Shown one piece after another: positions 33,621 through 44,075 of a DNA stretch of 64,000 nucleotides. This DNA comes from Pseudoips prasinana (lineage: Eukaryota > Arthropoda > Insecta > Lepidoptera > Nolidae): positions 33,082,001-33,146,000 of the forward strand of contig OX621247.1 of the NCBI GenBank assembly GCA_951640165.1, written 5' to 3'. Made by a program: the position numbers and the translations under genes. How positions within the stretch are numbered: the stretch's first letter is position 1; every line of letters starts with the position of its first letter. A model generated the notes under the pieces. It made no database searches. It saw only the letters and a list, made by a program, of their open reading frames with translations, and was not told the DNA's origin.

Positions 33621-33904
33621 TTAAATTTATGATTTCCCATTAGTGAGATTTAAGATTCGTTTCAAAGTAGATAAGTTTATATTGTTACACTTATAGAAAT
33701 AAATATAAATGAGAAGGGAAGACTAACACACCGCTTTCTGATCCCAATTGAATTAAATTTGCTGTGTGGTGATGGAATAGAATATCATCACCCTATCTCA
33801 TCCCGTGGGGGGCGTAGAAATCGACCGAGGGAATACCTACCAGAGAATGGGCAGCAGACTTTTTATTGAACTATGACCATCAAACTGCGATCGCTAACCC
33901 GTCT

Positions 33905-33990
33905 TCCAAGCGTGGCGATTATGGCACATCCCCCCATTCTTTGGGGAGGCTTTTGTCAAGGAGTGGACGTACTTTGGCTGACATGATGAT
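33905..33990 (+). mobile_element. RTE-type LINE tail fragment
   Basis: TTTGGGGAGGCTTTTGTCAA, GGAGTGGACGTACTTTGGCT and GACATGATGAT match the last 80 bp of the RTE family. Confidence 0.6.
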
Positions 33991-34197
33991 CTGATCCCAA
34001 ACTAGGCAGCGCCTGTACTATTCCAACCAGATAACTAATACACATAATTATATACCTATTTCTAAATACATGCATAAATTACACCCATACGCAGATGTTA
34101 TAATCGTGATCATCACACAAAGATTCATCCTGGGTGGGGACCGAGCCCTCGATCTCTGGCTTACGTAGTCGTGGATAACCACTACACCGGCAGGTCA
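33991..34197 (-). mobile_element. SINE family A (reverse)
   Basis: CTGATCCCAAACTAGGCAGC, AACCAGATAACTAATACAC and CATCCTGGGTGGGGACCGAG (reverse B-box), then the head. Confidence 0.75.
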
Positions 34198-34453
34198 GTC
34201 AGTATATTATTCCAGTCGATATTTAATTACTGTATAAAAACTGACTTTAACTTTTCGTTTGGACAAACGATTAGACCAAATGAGCCTGGCCAATGTTTTA
34301 TTCTAGATATGCGAAAGTAATCTAGAATAAAATACAAGAACATCTGCATTTTTACTTTTTTTATAATCCCAAAGACAGCTGAGATAATAGCAATCAAAGT
34401 ACGCATTTTCGAGCGATATTATTTCAAACCGCAAGCGACGTTTGATCGCGCTG

Positions 34454-34465
34454 TGACGTCACGTG
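34454..34465. promoter_or_regulatory. CRE plus overlapping E-box in a GC-rich block
   Basis: TGACGTCA (34454-34461) overlaps CACGTG (34460-34465) inside a GC-rich patch (34436-34510) about 90 bp upstream of the THAP-like frame. The mirror copy is at 35803-35814. A promoter role is inferred only from composition and position. Confidence 0.35.
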
Positions 34466-34550
34466 TCGTGTCCTCACGCAGCGCGCCGGCCGGTTTGCGG
34501 GTACAAATCTAGGTACTATTCATTTAATCACCGCTGCTGGTGGCTCGTAC

Positions 34551-34814
34551 TTGCGATTTTATTACGAGAAAATTATTAGAAAATGCCGCGTAGTGCCCAA
34601 GAGTTTTAATTCCAATGTTAACACACCCAAAAAGTGTTTTAGTATACCGAAATATCCTCTGATAAGGAAGAAATGGATGACCGCAATACGCAGACAGGAT
34701 TCAATAGGACTGAAAACTATGGCATTTTGTTATGAATATTATTTTGATGTCAATAACTATTATATTTATACTTTTCTCATGAAGCACTACGTTATCTATT
34801 GGTGCATTTTATAA
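34551..34814 (+). pseudogene. Degenerate THAP-domain frame, left arm
   Basis: An 87-codon open frame beginning at TTG, with no in-frame ATG near the start. It resembles the THAP zinc-dependent DNA-binding domain of P-element-type transposases and host THAP proteins: a KCRVVPKSFNSN segment aligns with the CxVPxCxSN start, FSIPKYPLIRKKWMTAIRRQD with the F-PK---RKKW--AI-RxD core, and FCYEYYFDVNNY with the C-x2-H-F end. Of the four zinc ligands, C1 and C3 remain, while C2 is Ser and the His is Tyr, so it should not fold around zinc. It ends soon after the domain. The right arm has the identical translation, so decay came before the inverted duplication. Confidence 0.6.
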
Positions 34815-35453
34815 TCAACTTCTGACAAAGGTAGATAAACTTTTACGTTTAGCTACCTTTGTCATTTAAGGATTTTATAATTTAATCTTTAAATAAGAGA
34901 CATTAATATTGTTATTATCTATCAGGAACCTTGATATCAGGATGTAATAATAAATATATAAACCAACAATATCGTATTTTTTAAATGAGAATAGGTAATG
35001 TTACCTAACTTACTGACGTAGATTTAACATGGGATATTTGGAAAAAATATATAATAACCACGAAATATTTTACCTACTTATACAATATTTCGTGATTATT
35101 ATCTACGTTTGACTTTAACCACTAATACTTAATAAGTAAAAATAGGTGTGTTGAATATAACTGAAGTAAAATTGAATAAAACCTCGGACACACAGCGGCG
35201 AGTGTTTTAGCCGCTATGCCTCACTTGCAGTCAATTTTACTTCACTTATATTCAACACACCTATTTTTTTTACCTATTCTCATTTAAAAAATACGATATT
35301 GTTGGTTTATATATTTATTATTACATCCTGATATCAAGGTTCCTGATAGATAATAACAATATTAATGTCTCTTATTTAAAGATTAAATTATAAAATCCTT
35401 AAATGACAAAGGTAGCTAAACGTAAAAGTTTATCTACCTTTGTCAGAAGTTGA

Positions 35454-35717
35454 TTATAAAATGCACCAATAGATAACGTAGTGCTTCATGAGAAAAGTAT
35501 AAATATAATAGTTATTGACATCAAAATAATATTCATAACAAAATGCCATAGTTTTCAGTCCTATTGAATCCTGTCTGCGTATTGCGGTCATCCATTTCTT
35601 CCTTATCAGAGGATATTTCGGTATACTAAAACACTTTTTGGGTGTGTTAACATTGGAATTAAAACTCTTGGGCACTACGCGGCATTTTCTAATAATTTTC
35701 TCGTAATAAAATCGCAA
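35454..35717 (-). pseudogene. Degenerate THAP-domain frame, right arm
   Basis: The exact mirror of 34551-34814, with the same 87-residue translation, the same missing ligands and the same non-ATG start. The two frames diverge from the palindrome's outer ends toward its centre, so transcripts from the two arms would be convergent and could pair into double-stranded RNA. Confidence 0.6.
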
Positions 35718-36009
35718 GTACGAGCCACCAGCAGCGGTGATTAAATGAATAGTACCTAGATGTGTACCCGCAAACCGGCCGGCGCGCTGCGTGAGGACAC
35801 GACACGTGACGTCACAGCGCGATCAAACGTCGCTTGCGGTTTGAAATAATATCGCTCGAAAATGCGTACTTTGATTGCTATTATCTCAGCTGTCTTTGGG
35901 ATTATAAAAAAAGTAAAAATGCAGATGTTCTTGTATTTTATTCTAGATTACTTTCGCATATCTAGAATAAAACATTGGCCAGGCTCATTTGGTCTAATCG
36001 TTTGTCCAA

Positions 36010-36180
36010 GGCATAGCGGCTAAAACAGTCGCCGCTGTGTGTCCGAGGTTTTATTCCCGCGCCGGACAACTATTTGTGTTACCCGTAAATAGTTGTTCAG
36101 AGTCTGGATGTAGTTTGTGTCCGTCTATTATATGTTTGTAAAGTATTATAGTATTATTATTGTCTTTGAAAAAACGTTAA
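36010..36180 (+). mobile_element. SINE family B abutting the palindrome
   Basis: Head GGCATAGCGGCTAAAACAGT, decayed B-box (GAGGTTTTATTCCCG), GCCGGACAACTATTTGTGTT, AGTTGTTCAGAGTCTGGATG and TATATGTTTGTAAAGTATT. It begins exactly where the right arm of the foldback ends. Confidence 0.75.
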
Positions 36181-37040
36181 GAATGACAGTGGTATTAATC
36201 TACAGCAATTAGCGGGCCGCTGAGTATAGTACTTACCTGCGTACGTAAGTATACTTGGAGATGGTGTACAAAATTTTACAATCATTTTGCTAGAAATATA
36301 ATAGTACCGGCCTTCATTGTATCCTAAATACTAGACATATCGTTAACACTTTTGAAGATTCATTCACAGAGTGAGTTTATCCTCTGCCGTTTGGTCTTAT
36401 TTTGGTCGTCTATAAGGGCATTAAAATTTGGAATTATATATAAATATAAAAGGTACCTATAATATTTTTATTTTATATTGGTTTAGTTAGTTTTTTTTAG
36501 ATTTAATTAAAAAGGTACTGAAAACAAAAAAAATAAGTAAGTAACTAAGTCAAGAGTATTATTGGTATATTAAGAAACTTTGGATTCTTGACGCCGCATG
36601 CTACTGTCAATCAAAGTTTGTCAGCCGTGTAAGGAAATCTACCTCCCATGTAACCCTCTTCCAGGGTGCAGACATATGTAACTCACAAGGTATTTAACAG
36701 GTTGATGTAATACAATAACAACAAATTAATAAATAAAGCAATGATACAAGTAGGTACAGCGCGTGCGCGAGTCTTCACTTCAATGTGTTTCATATGGCGC
36801 GGCGCACGAGCGCACGGAGCGACCGGCACCGATCCGACAGCTGACGTCACGCGTCGAGCGCGCAATATCTTGGAAATTTAAAAGTGCTCAAAACTTCTCA
36901 CAGTCATAACTTCCGTAATACTGCATTGATTTACGTAAAATAAAAACTAATCTAATGTACGTAATTTAATCTTTATTGTTAAGTAGCTTTTAGTGCAATA
37001 TTCGCATGTGGTGGTCACCCTCATTGGGAGGATAGATACG
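36181..37040. other. Unassigned; GC-rich patch at 36760-36870
   Basis: 36757-36870 is unusually GC/CpG-rich for this window, with GTGCGCGAG, GGCGCGGCGCACGAGCGCAC and a CTGACGTCACGCG CRE-like site. It may be a small promoter or CpG-rich relic. No coding sequence is recognised. Confidence 0.35.
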
Positions 37041-37043
37041 TAC

Positions 37044-37319
37044 ACACGACTACCTATCAAGCTATACTTTTCCAGTATTAGCAGCTCTCGCGTTTTGTAG
37101 GATTTCCATGCAATGAAAGGGCAGCTTATATTGGATTAGTATAATAATAATAAATTTATTTTCAATCAGATAATAAGGATCCATTTTGTTAGTAAAACAT
37201 AAATCTTAAAAATTATGTTAGTATCTACAATATAATTTTACATTCACAACTCTAACAGCAATGGCTTCCTCCGTGAGTCAGGAAGCCATTGCTGTATAGC
37301 TTGATATGTAGCCGTGTAT
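37044..37319. mobile_element. MITE (ACACRGCTACATATCAAGC family) with LINE-tail insertion
   Basis: The left end ACACGACTACCTATCAAGCT and right end TAGCTTGATATGTAGCCGTGT belong to the MITE of 19588. Between them an insert (about 37139-37296) begins TAATAATAATAAATTTATTT, a reversed LINE-type tail, and contains a 16 bp-arm hairpin, ACAGCAATGGCTTCCT (37255-37270) with 37280-37295. Confidence 0.6.
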
Positions 37320-37460
37320 ACAAAGAACTGTAAGAGATCACTTGAGAGTGATAAGACCCTCTATTGTATATGTGCATAGTAATTATGTACATATATGCTC
37401 CTGTGATTGTGTGATTTTAGAATTGGTGTACAATAAAGTGTAAGAGTTAATCTATCAAAC
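37320..37460 (+). repeat. LINE 3' tail
   Basis: GAACTGTAAGAGATCACTTG, AGTGATAAGACCCTCTATTG and GGTGTACAATAAAGTGTAA; same family as 6421-6560. Confidence 0.55.
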
Positions 37461-37599
37461 AAATAAAGTATGCAGTCCAATAATTGATAACGTCCTTCAA
37501 TTGAAGTCTGTTAACTGAGTTAAAAATATTCTAATAGGACACAAGACATGTATAATTTTTGTGTTTTCGGAATAAATATATTTTTTGCAATGAATTTAT

Positions 37600-37753
37600 A
37601 GCCTTAGGTATATATACTCAGATATATACCTAAGCTATATTACAACAAATTCTCATCAACATCCGTTCCGAAATATTTTGTGTATACGAGTAACAAATAT
37701 CCCTATGTTTGTTACTCGTATACACAAAAAAATTCGGAACGGATGTTGATGAG
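37600..37753. repeat. Two successive hairpins
   Basis: Hairpin 1 (about 37602-37632): TTAGGTATATAT and ATATATACCTAA around a 6 nt loop. Hairpin 2 (37652-37753): CTCATCAACATCCGTTCCGA..GTGTATACGAGTAACAAA against its reverse complement, about 47 bp arms with one short indel and a spacer of about 8 bp. The right arm of hairpin 2 continues into Helitron 5'-end sequence, so the left arm is an inverted copy of it. Confidence 0.85.
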
Positions 37754-37798
37754 ACACATCCATAATCACAAACTTGCGCATTTATAATATTAATAGGA
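37754..37798 (-). mobile_element. Helitron 5' end (reverse)
   Basis: The reverse complement reads TCCTATTAATATTATAAATG then CGCAAGTTTGTGATTATGG, the usual start of the family also seen at 31949. Its continuation is the right arm of the hairpin at 37652-37753. Confidence 0.55.
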
Positions 37799-38529
37799 TA
37801 ATAATAATAATAATAACCCATATGTTCCTTACTCTGTCGCCCTGACCACCGGCGGCCTAGGGCGTCAAATCTCGCCGCTGCACATAGGGGTATTTGAGAC
37901 ATGTAGCTGGCCAAAATTATTTATCGCACTTAATAATTTCGAAATGGTCCAGTATCTCATAAAACCTTAAGTACAAGTGTATAAACACTCTTAACCTTCA
38001 GTTACATGACAAATTCATACATTAAATTTGAATAAAGAGACAAAAACACATTTAAAAGGAAAGTTCGGGAGCATATCCTTCGGAAATTCTTAGCAGAAAC
38101 CCCTTGATTATAAATGTATGATTCCATGATCGGATTGAATAGTATAGTATTATATATATATATATAGTATTGTATAATCCAGTTTTTTTTACTTTTAATC
38201 GTTACTTTACGATCTGTGCACCTACCCTGCTCTCTCTGCACCACCCTAAGGTTGACTGGCAGAAAATGCCTAGGGCATTAAGTCCGCCTTTGTACAATTT
38301 AATGTGCATTAAGTGATAAATAAATAAATAAATATAAAGATGCGGTAGAAAAAAAAGCGTAGTTTTGTATAGGAAAATATATTTTATAACACAAAATAAT
38401 GTATGAATATAATTATAATAAACAGCTGTCGCAAAACAAATTTATAAACTTAAAATATAAATAATAATTAGGCCTAACTTTCTTCACATATTAACATTTC
38501 TAATGTTTCCTTCATAAAATGATTTTGTT

Positions 38530-38830
38530 TTATTTTTTTACATTTCTTCTTGATGCAAGTAGGGGATCTGATGTTAACAACAACAATCTATTCAAAACAT
38601 CTGTATTACATTCTAATCTGCTGATTTTTCTTGCAAAATGTTGCCTGTATAAACGAAAATGTTTATTTCTTGCTTCTGCTGCTTCTTCAGATAATTGTCC
38701 TATCGGTAAACGTGCATCTTCTATTACAGAACCATTAAAATTTTATGCATAGTAGGCGACATACTATGTCTACCATATAAACTAACATAAATTGCGGCAG
38801 TCTCTGTAGTATTTTTTTTTAAATTTTGCT
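38530..38830 (-). pseudogene. Transposon-associated protein C-terminus, frameshifted
   Basis: The minus strand reads TAAIYVSLYG..MSPTMHKILM (from about 38825), then after a short frameshift near 38738 SVIEDARLPIGQLSEEAAEA, RNKHFRLYRQHFARKISRLE and NTDVLNRLLLLTSDPLLASR, ending at a TAA at 38530-38532. From memory, the LPIGQLSEEAxEARNK block is typical of the C-terminus of proteins seen repeatedly near arthropod transposons; I cannot name the superfamily. Preceding minus-strand sequence (YVEIFLISHKPYSEEQIKD) may be another piece. The copy is defective. Confidence 0.55.
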
Positions 38831-39139
38831 TCGTTCACTAGCCTCTTCATACTATTTAACGGGTCTACCTGCTCTCCCATTTTTCGTTGGTTTTTCCAAA
38901 TAGATCACTTCTACATATATTTTGCTGCTACCCATCGATGCTTTATTTCTGATTTCATACGTGCAAAATTACGCTTTATGTCCTTTATTTGTTCTTCCGA
39001 GTACGGCTTATGTGAAATCAAAAAAATTTCAACATATTGTAATTGGTCGTTAAAATTAAAAATTGAGATCATTTTGTTATCAAAACAAACAAAATATCTC
39101 CTTGCGAGTCATAAAAGTACTTCCGCATGGTTATATATA

Positions 39140-39239
<100 letters not shown>

Positions 39240-40794
39240 ATTTTACTATTTTAAGTACGATATCTAAAATCGCTCCAGATGGCGGATTAGAATTAGTAGG
39301 AACCAATTTTTACATTTTTTAAAAGTAGAATGTCTATATATTACGAATACATAAAAATTATAGCCGGGTAATGCCGGGCACTAAAACAAAAAGCCTCGTA
39401 AAACTAAATTTTCTTGAAAAATTAAGAAATTAAAACGGTATTTTTTCAAATGACGAAAAATAATATAATCCCGTCACAAAATTAAATATTTTAAATATGT
39501 AAAATAAGTCACTTACCAGCAGTTTCAGAACCCATAGCAAATTTTGGATTATTCACAACAGAACATAAAATAAAAAATAAGTAAAATTGAGTTTTAAAGC
39601 ACGAATATTGAAAACAAACAACCGAACATACCTTGTTCAATTTGGGTTGGGTGAAAAAACAATAGGGTTGGGTCGCCCAACTACCTGGCTCTTCTAGGAT
39701 CGCATTTCTTTTTACCTGAGCGTAATTCTGAGAAATGTAATTTTGGCCGGCTAGATCATGTAAATACCCCTATGTGCGCTGGAGGACCTCTATTTTTTTC
39801 ATATTTATTTATATATTATTGTTTTCTTTTTTGTTTCAATTTTATAGATATAAATATGTTAAAAATAAGAACTATAAATAAATAATTTGGAATAATAATA
39901 AAAAACTCAATACCACATGATGCACCATTTATTTCAACATCAATAAATACAACTTTAATCAACTAACATTTATACATATTTATTTACATTACAATAAATT
40001 AAATTCCTATTTACAATTTGTCTTTGGCCTCGTTTAAGATTGACTAGATACAAACAAGTGTGTGCCTCTTTGCAATATTACAATTTAAAAGGTAGGACAA
40101 TTACTTATTGAATAACAGTACTTACTAAGCAATTTTGTTGTTTTAAATTTGTCATAACGATAAGATAAAGGTACTTTTCTCACAACTAAAGATGTTTGAT
40201 TGCATCCTGCTTTCTTAACTGGTTTTGATAGGGTTCTAATCACTTTTTTTACCCCTACTGGCCTACGGGCGAGATTAACTTCGTACAATACCATTGGAAG
40301 TTGTCTGCTTTTAAACCAGGTTTTGCTGGGTTATTTTATGAAAGGAGGAGCAGGAAAAGAAGATTCCAGGATTGGCCTTGAAACTATACAATTACCTTCT
40401 TATTGAGCATTAAAATATCCATATGTAGACCTCAAATACATTTTCAAAATTTGTCGACTACATTTTTATACAATAATAATACATCACTATCATCTATTTT
40501 ATTTATTATTATACAAGAGTAATCTAATCAATGAGTATTGCTTTACGTTATTTAGGTACTTAAAAACATCACAACCAGAGAATAAAATATATAAATAATA
40601 ACTAAGTAACAGTCTCAAAATTAGGAATGTTTACATTAAATCAAAACTTAATCCAAATACTTCGAACATCAGGATGTAATCTTCTGTCTCTTATAGAGTG
40701 TTGTAGAAGCTGGCACGTTAACATAAAGTGGTCGATGTATGTAGTGCCAGTGGTGTTATAATGAACGAGTTTATTAGTTAACATATCGCGACTA

Positions 40795-40945
40795 ATTTAC
40801 CCACCACTGCAATTCCTGTAAGCCAGGATCAACAGTGGCACACGACGAAATGCACTGAGCGGTGAGGCTCAGGCATGTCCCGGGGAATTACTTTAACTGT
40901 CTTGGATCCCGCAACGAATTTAATCAGAAAGGATAACAAGGACCT
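40795..40945 (-). repeat. LINE 3'-UTR fragment (family of 5555-6085)
   Basis: TTACCCACCACTGCAATTCC, AGCCAGGATCAACAGTGGCA and TTGGATCCCGCAACGAATTT. Confidence 0.65.
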
Positions 40946-41917
40946 TACGTTACTTAGTATAATATATAGTACTATTTCTCAATACCCAATCATAAAGGTA
41001 CGATTAATACCACAAAAACTTTTAAGCAGTTGTAACTAACTCTGAATGTGTCCGAGATACTACTAGGATTTTTCAAGATAGTTTTTGTGCCGGCTTAGTT
41101 ATTTTTACTGAAAGCACAATGCGGGAATCTTTTAGAAGTAGGTACAATAATTACTATTAGAAATCTAAAGTTGCGTACCTATGTGTAAATACCACGTTTG
41201 TGATGGAGTCCAATTGAAACGAAAAGCTATAGTTATTCGGAATATTTTATATTAATAAAAACTGGGTTTGTGATTAATAGTAGTGAAATTATTACAAACA
41301 ATTTTATTGTGTGGATTTATAGATTATACATCGATAATATTTGATTGAAAATGAATCTTCCCGGGATTTTGCGATGAGAGGGTATGTCCACGTTACGCCA
41401 AGAAGGCTGAATCCCGCGGAAAGTTACTACTAACACCGACCACTGATTATAAGCGACATCCAATCCTCTTGCAAATCGATCAGCTAACGCATTTTGTATT
41501 GGGAGCAAAAGGGCTTCGTTTCATGAGCAAATTACGCTGCCTACATTTCCCCACTAACTATTTTATAACTAGTATGGTGGCAAAAAAAACTGCTAAAAAT
41601 TATATTTGACAACGTATTTTGCGCGCTACAATCTGTTGAACATCATGGGATACAGGTCCTTAAGTATGAAATGCAAGTTAGTTTTATGACTAGGGTGGAA
41701 TTTTACACTTTTTGAGGGTACCATTGGGTAAGGTGTGACAGCGCCACCAAAACAATGACGAGACTTTAAAAATTAAATTCAGCGAGAAAGTATTAAGCAC
41801 TGTTATGTTCAGCATCCTCGCCGGCGCGGAACACAATTGTACTAAGACTATTAGATATGAAATCATAGTTATTATTTTACTTCAAAACAATTTTTAATGA
41901 TAGTATTTGTAAGTTAG
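40946..41917. other. No recognised feature
   Basis: AT-rich, with short frames that have no domain. Confidence 0.4.
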
Positions 41918-42051
41918 GTACAGACGCCAGAACATCCAGCTACCCCAATCTGTCAAGTTTATTCTATAGATTTGCAACTTTATCACAAAGGTTCACTTTC
42001 AATTGGGGAAATTTGACAAATTGGGGTAGCTTGATGTGCTGGCATCTGTAC
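41918..42051. mobile_element. 134 bp MITE, GTACAGACGCCAG family
   Basis: GTACAGACGCCAGAACATCC..CCCCAATCTGTCAAG at the left mirrors GACAAATTGGGG..GATGTGCTGGCATCTGTAC at the right. Confidence 0.8.
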
Positions 42052-42327
42052 TTCCATATTAATATTGTATCCATTCGCATACATGCATACGATGCAATTA
42101 TCATTATATCATTTACATACGGACATTGATTCAGTGTATTATCTAAATTGACTTTTATATAACATTTAACGACTACCGTCTTACGGATTATACAATAAAT
42201 CTACACACTTAAAAATTGTATGTTATGAGGAGATATTTTAATTACATTTTATTTATGTAGTAATCCTTAATTACAACGGCAGATAATAGAGCTTCGGGTC
42301 GAAATGCGACTACTGCGACCAATCTTA

Positions 42328-42695
42328 GCCTCGTTGGTCTAGCGGTAGTGTGTTCAACCGCAGATAATGAGGTCCTGGGTTCAAATCCCGGCTCGGGCCA
42401 AAAAGTGATTTTGGGAATTGTCCGTAAAAATAAATTTCTCAATATCAGCCCGAAGTCTGGGAGTTGGCGGTATTACATCCCCGTGCCACAAAGAGCACGT
42501 AAAGCCGTCGGTCTTGTACCTGATCTCTTGCCGGTCATGTCTCTAGTCGTCCCATCGGATCATGAGAGTGATGGAATAGAAAACGCCCCTGTGTTTGCGT
42601 ACACACTTTGTGCACTATAATATGTACTGCGCAATTGGCTAGTCTCCATTGGAACTGGCCGCCGTGGCCGAAATTCTGTCGGAAGGACATTACTA
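42328..42695 (+). mobile_element. SINE family C, reference copy
   Basis: A-box-like TGGTCTAGCGGTAGTGTG and B-box GGTTCAAATCCCGGC form a tRNA-like head. Then AAAAAGTGATTTTGGGAATT, GCCCGAAGTCTGGGAGTTGG, GTCGTCCCATCGGATCATGA and tail GGCCGCCGTGGCCGAAATTC. Confidence 0.8.
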
Positions 42696-43296
42696 CTTGT
42701 TGCAGAATTTTCTCCACAGCTGCCCCGCATTTTTTACTACAGTAATTACTGACGTAATTTTTTTATACATTGCAAAGTAGCAGCTGCTGAGAAATACTGC
42801 CTATAATCGTTTGAGGCTAACTTAGCATCTATGTTTGAGTACACACTTGTGAATTCTATTACGTCCTGCATAGTTGTCTAATATCTGTTTAATCGTAGTA
42901 AAATTCAGCCAGAAGCACTATTATTCTTCTTCATCATGTAGAAGATACAATTATCTGCTTTTATAAAACGCATTGACAGTTAAAAGTTATATAAAGCTTA
43001 CAAGATTAAGTTGTTTGGCTAAAGCTACATTTACAATTGCTTATTAAACAGTCATTAATAGTTTTTTTATTATTACAGAATCAGTAGTTACCAAGTATTT
43101 ACAGAGTTGACCTTTCAAAAGGCGATTATAAAAAAGGACTTAGTATTTACATTGCCAATAGCAAAGTCGAAAATTAAGCACTAACCGGCACTTTATGTGT
43201 CGCAAAATGGCACTAATTAATTGCATTTCTGTATCTACTTTCATGCTTCAGAAATTTCAAAGCAATATTCAGTAGCTTTCCGCAGTAGGAGCCAAA

Positions 43297-43484
43297 TTCG
43301 TAGAATAATATCTTAGAGTAGACAACCGTAGCAAATAGTTATCAAATTCGTAGAATCTCTTAGCATAGAAATTCGTAGCAGGGGCCAACTTCGTAGAATT
43401 TATTGGTGTAGAAATTCGTAGCAGGTCAAATTCATTCACTGAAAACATGTCACATCGTAGCACAATATCTTCTGCTCGTAGCAA
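43297..43484. repeat. Degenerate array of CGTAG(A/C)A motifs, about 25 bp period
   Basis: Eight copies start at 43299, 43327, 43349, 43374, 43392, 43417, 43456 and 43477. The best preserved are AAATTCGTAGAAT and AAATTCGTAGCAGG. On the minus strand this is TNCTACGAATTT repeated downstream of the receptor stop codon, so it probably lies in that gene's 3' UTR. Confidence 0.75.
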
Positions 43485-43639
43485 GGCTCGATCACCATAG
43501 AACGTCTAAGAGTGTCCAATAATAGTGTCATTTCACGATTTCCCTAGAAGAATTTATAATACACTAACCACTACACTGGGCGAAGAGTTTAGAGGTCACA
43601 TCACGAAGTTTAATCATAAACTACGTAATAGTCCAAGGG

Positions 43640-43854
43640 CTAGGTGCCGCAATGGAGTATCTTCCTAAACGCCTTCCGGAACTCAGGGTTGAAGATGGTG
43701 TAGATGACGGGGTTTAGGAACGAGTTGATGTAACCCAGCCAGGTGGTGAGGATGAAGACTGTGACTCCAGGGGAGTAAGGCAAGTCAAACTTGGCAGACA
43801 TTGCGTCGACGACGGAGCAGCTGAAGAATGGTGCCCAACAGAACAGGAATACAC
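43640..43854 (-). CDS. Dop2R: D2-like dopamine receptor, last coding exon (TM6-TM7, C-terminus)
   Basis: The final exon of a class A amine GPCR that couples dopamine to Gi/o in the plasma membrane of neurons. It starts at 43854 after ..TTTTTCAG and encodes VFLFCWAPFF (TM6 with the CWxPFF switch), an extracellular loop with VVDAMSAKF, TTWLGYINS and NPVIYTIFNPEFRKAFRK (TM7 NPxxY and helix 8), and ends ILHCGT plus stop (43642-43640). The near-absent C-tail after helix 8 and the ILHC end fit D2-type receptors, and the match to insect Dop2R as I remember it is close. Both Cys that I recall in the third extracellular loop of Drosophila Dop2R are Ser here. The exon begins in phase with the single G left by the preceding exon. 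Downstream sequence is 3' UTR; a minus-strand AATAAA lies near 43066-43072. Other amine receptors fit less well. Confidence 0.85.
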
Positions 43855-44075
43855 CTGAAAAAGAGGTTAAAACAATATAAGTCAAGCATTTATTCATTCC
43901 TTGTGTGTGGTACAAGGAAGCTTCCTTTTTATACACAATATTAGGATAAAATACAATTTTGGGTAAAGGTTCTACCTACTACCACGCTAACTACTAGTCT
44001 TCATACAATGACATTAAATAGGTACCAGAGGACTTTAATCGTTTGAACCTTTACATTTTCTTTTTTTAATCTTAC
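43855..44075 (-). other. Dop2R intron, 221 bp
   Basis: Reading the minus strand, the donor GTAAG follows ..ATCGTATTAG at 44076 and the acceptor ..TTTTTCAG precedes GTGTATTCC at 43854. Splicing restores a Gly codon and joins the start of TM6 in frame. Confidence 0.85.

Larger units (their letters stand above)
34259..36009. mobile_element. Giant foldback palindrome with 741 bp arms
   Basis: Left arm 34259-34999 and right arm 35269-36009 are reverse complements (position p pairs with 70268-p). One difference was noticed (TACAAATCTAGG against TACACATCTAGG near 34505). The outer ends are TTGGACAAACGATTAGACC and its complement. The 269 bp centre holds a smaller inverted repeat (about 35138-35175 against 35231-35268) around a 46 bp copy of SINE B head sequence. 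Each arm carries a GC-rich promoter-like block and a decayed THAP frame. No target-site duplication was found. The near-identity of the arms implies recent formation or ongoing gene conversion. Confidence 0.9.

Noticed and set aside
42328..42400. Functional tRNA genes at SINE heads
   Set aside because: A and B boxes are present, but the heads continue into shared SINE bodies, lack proper 3' acceptor pairing and occur in many copies.
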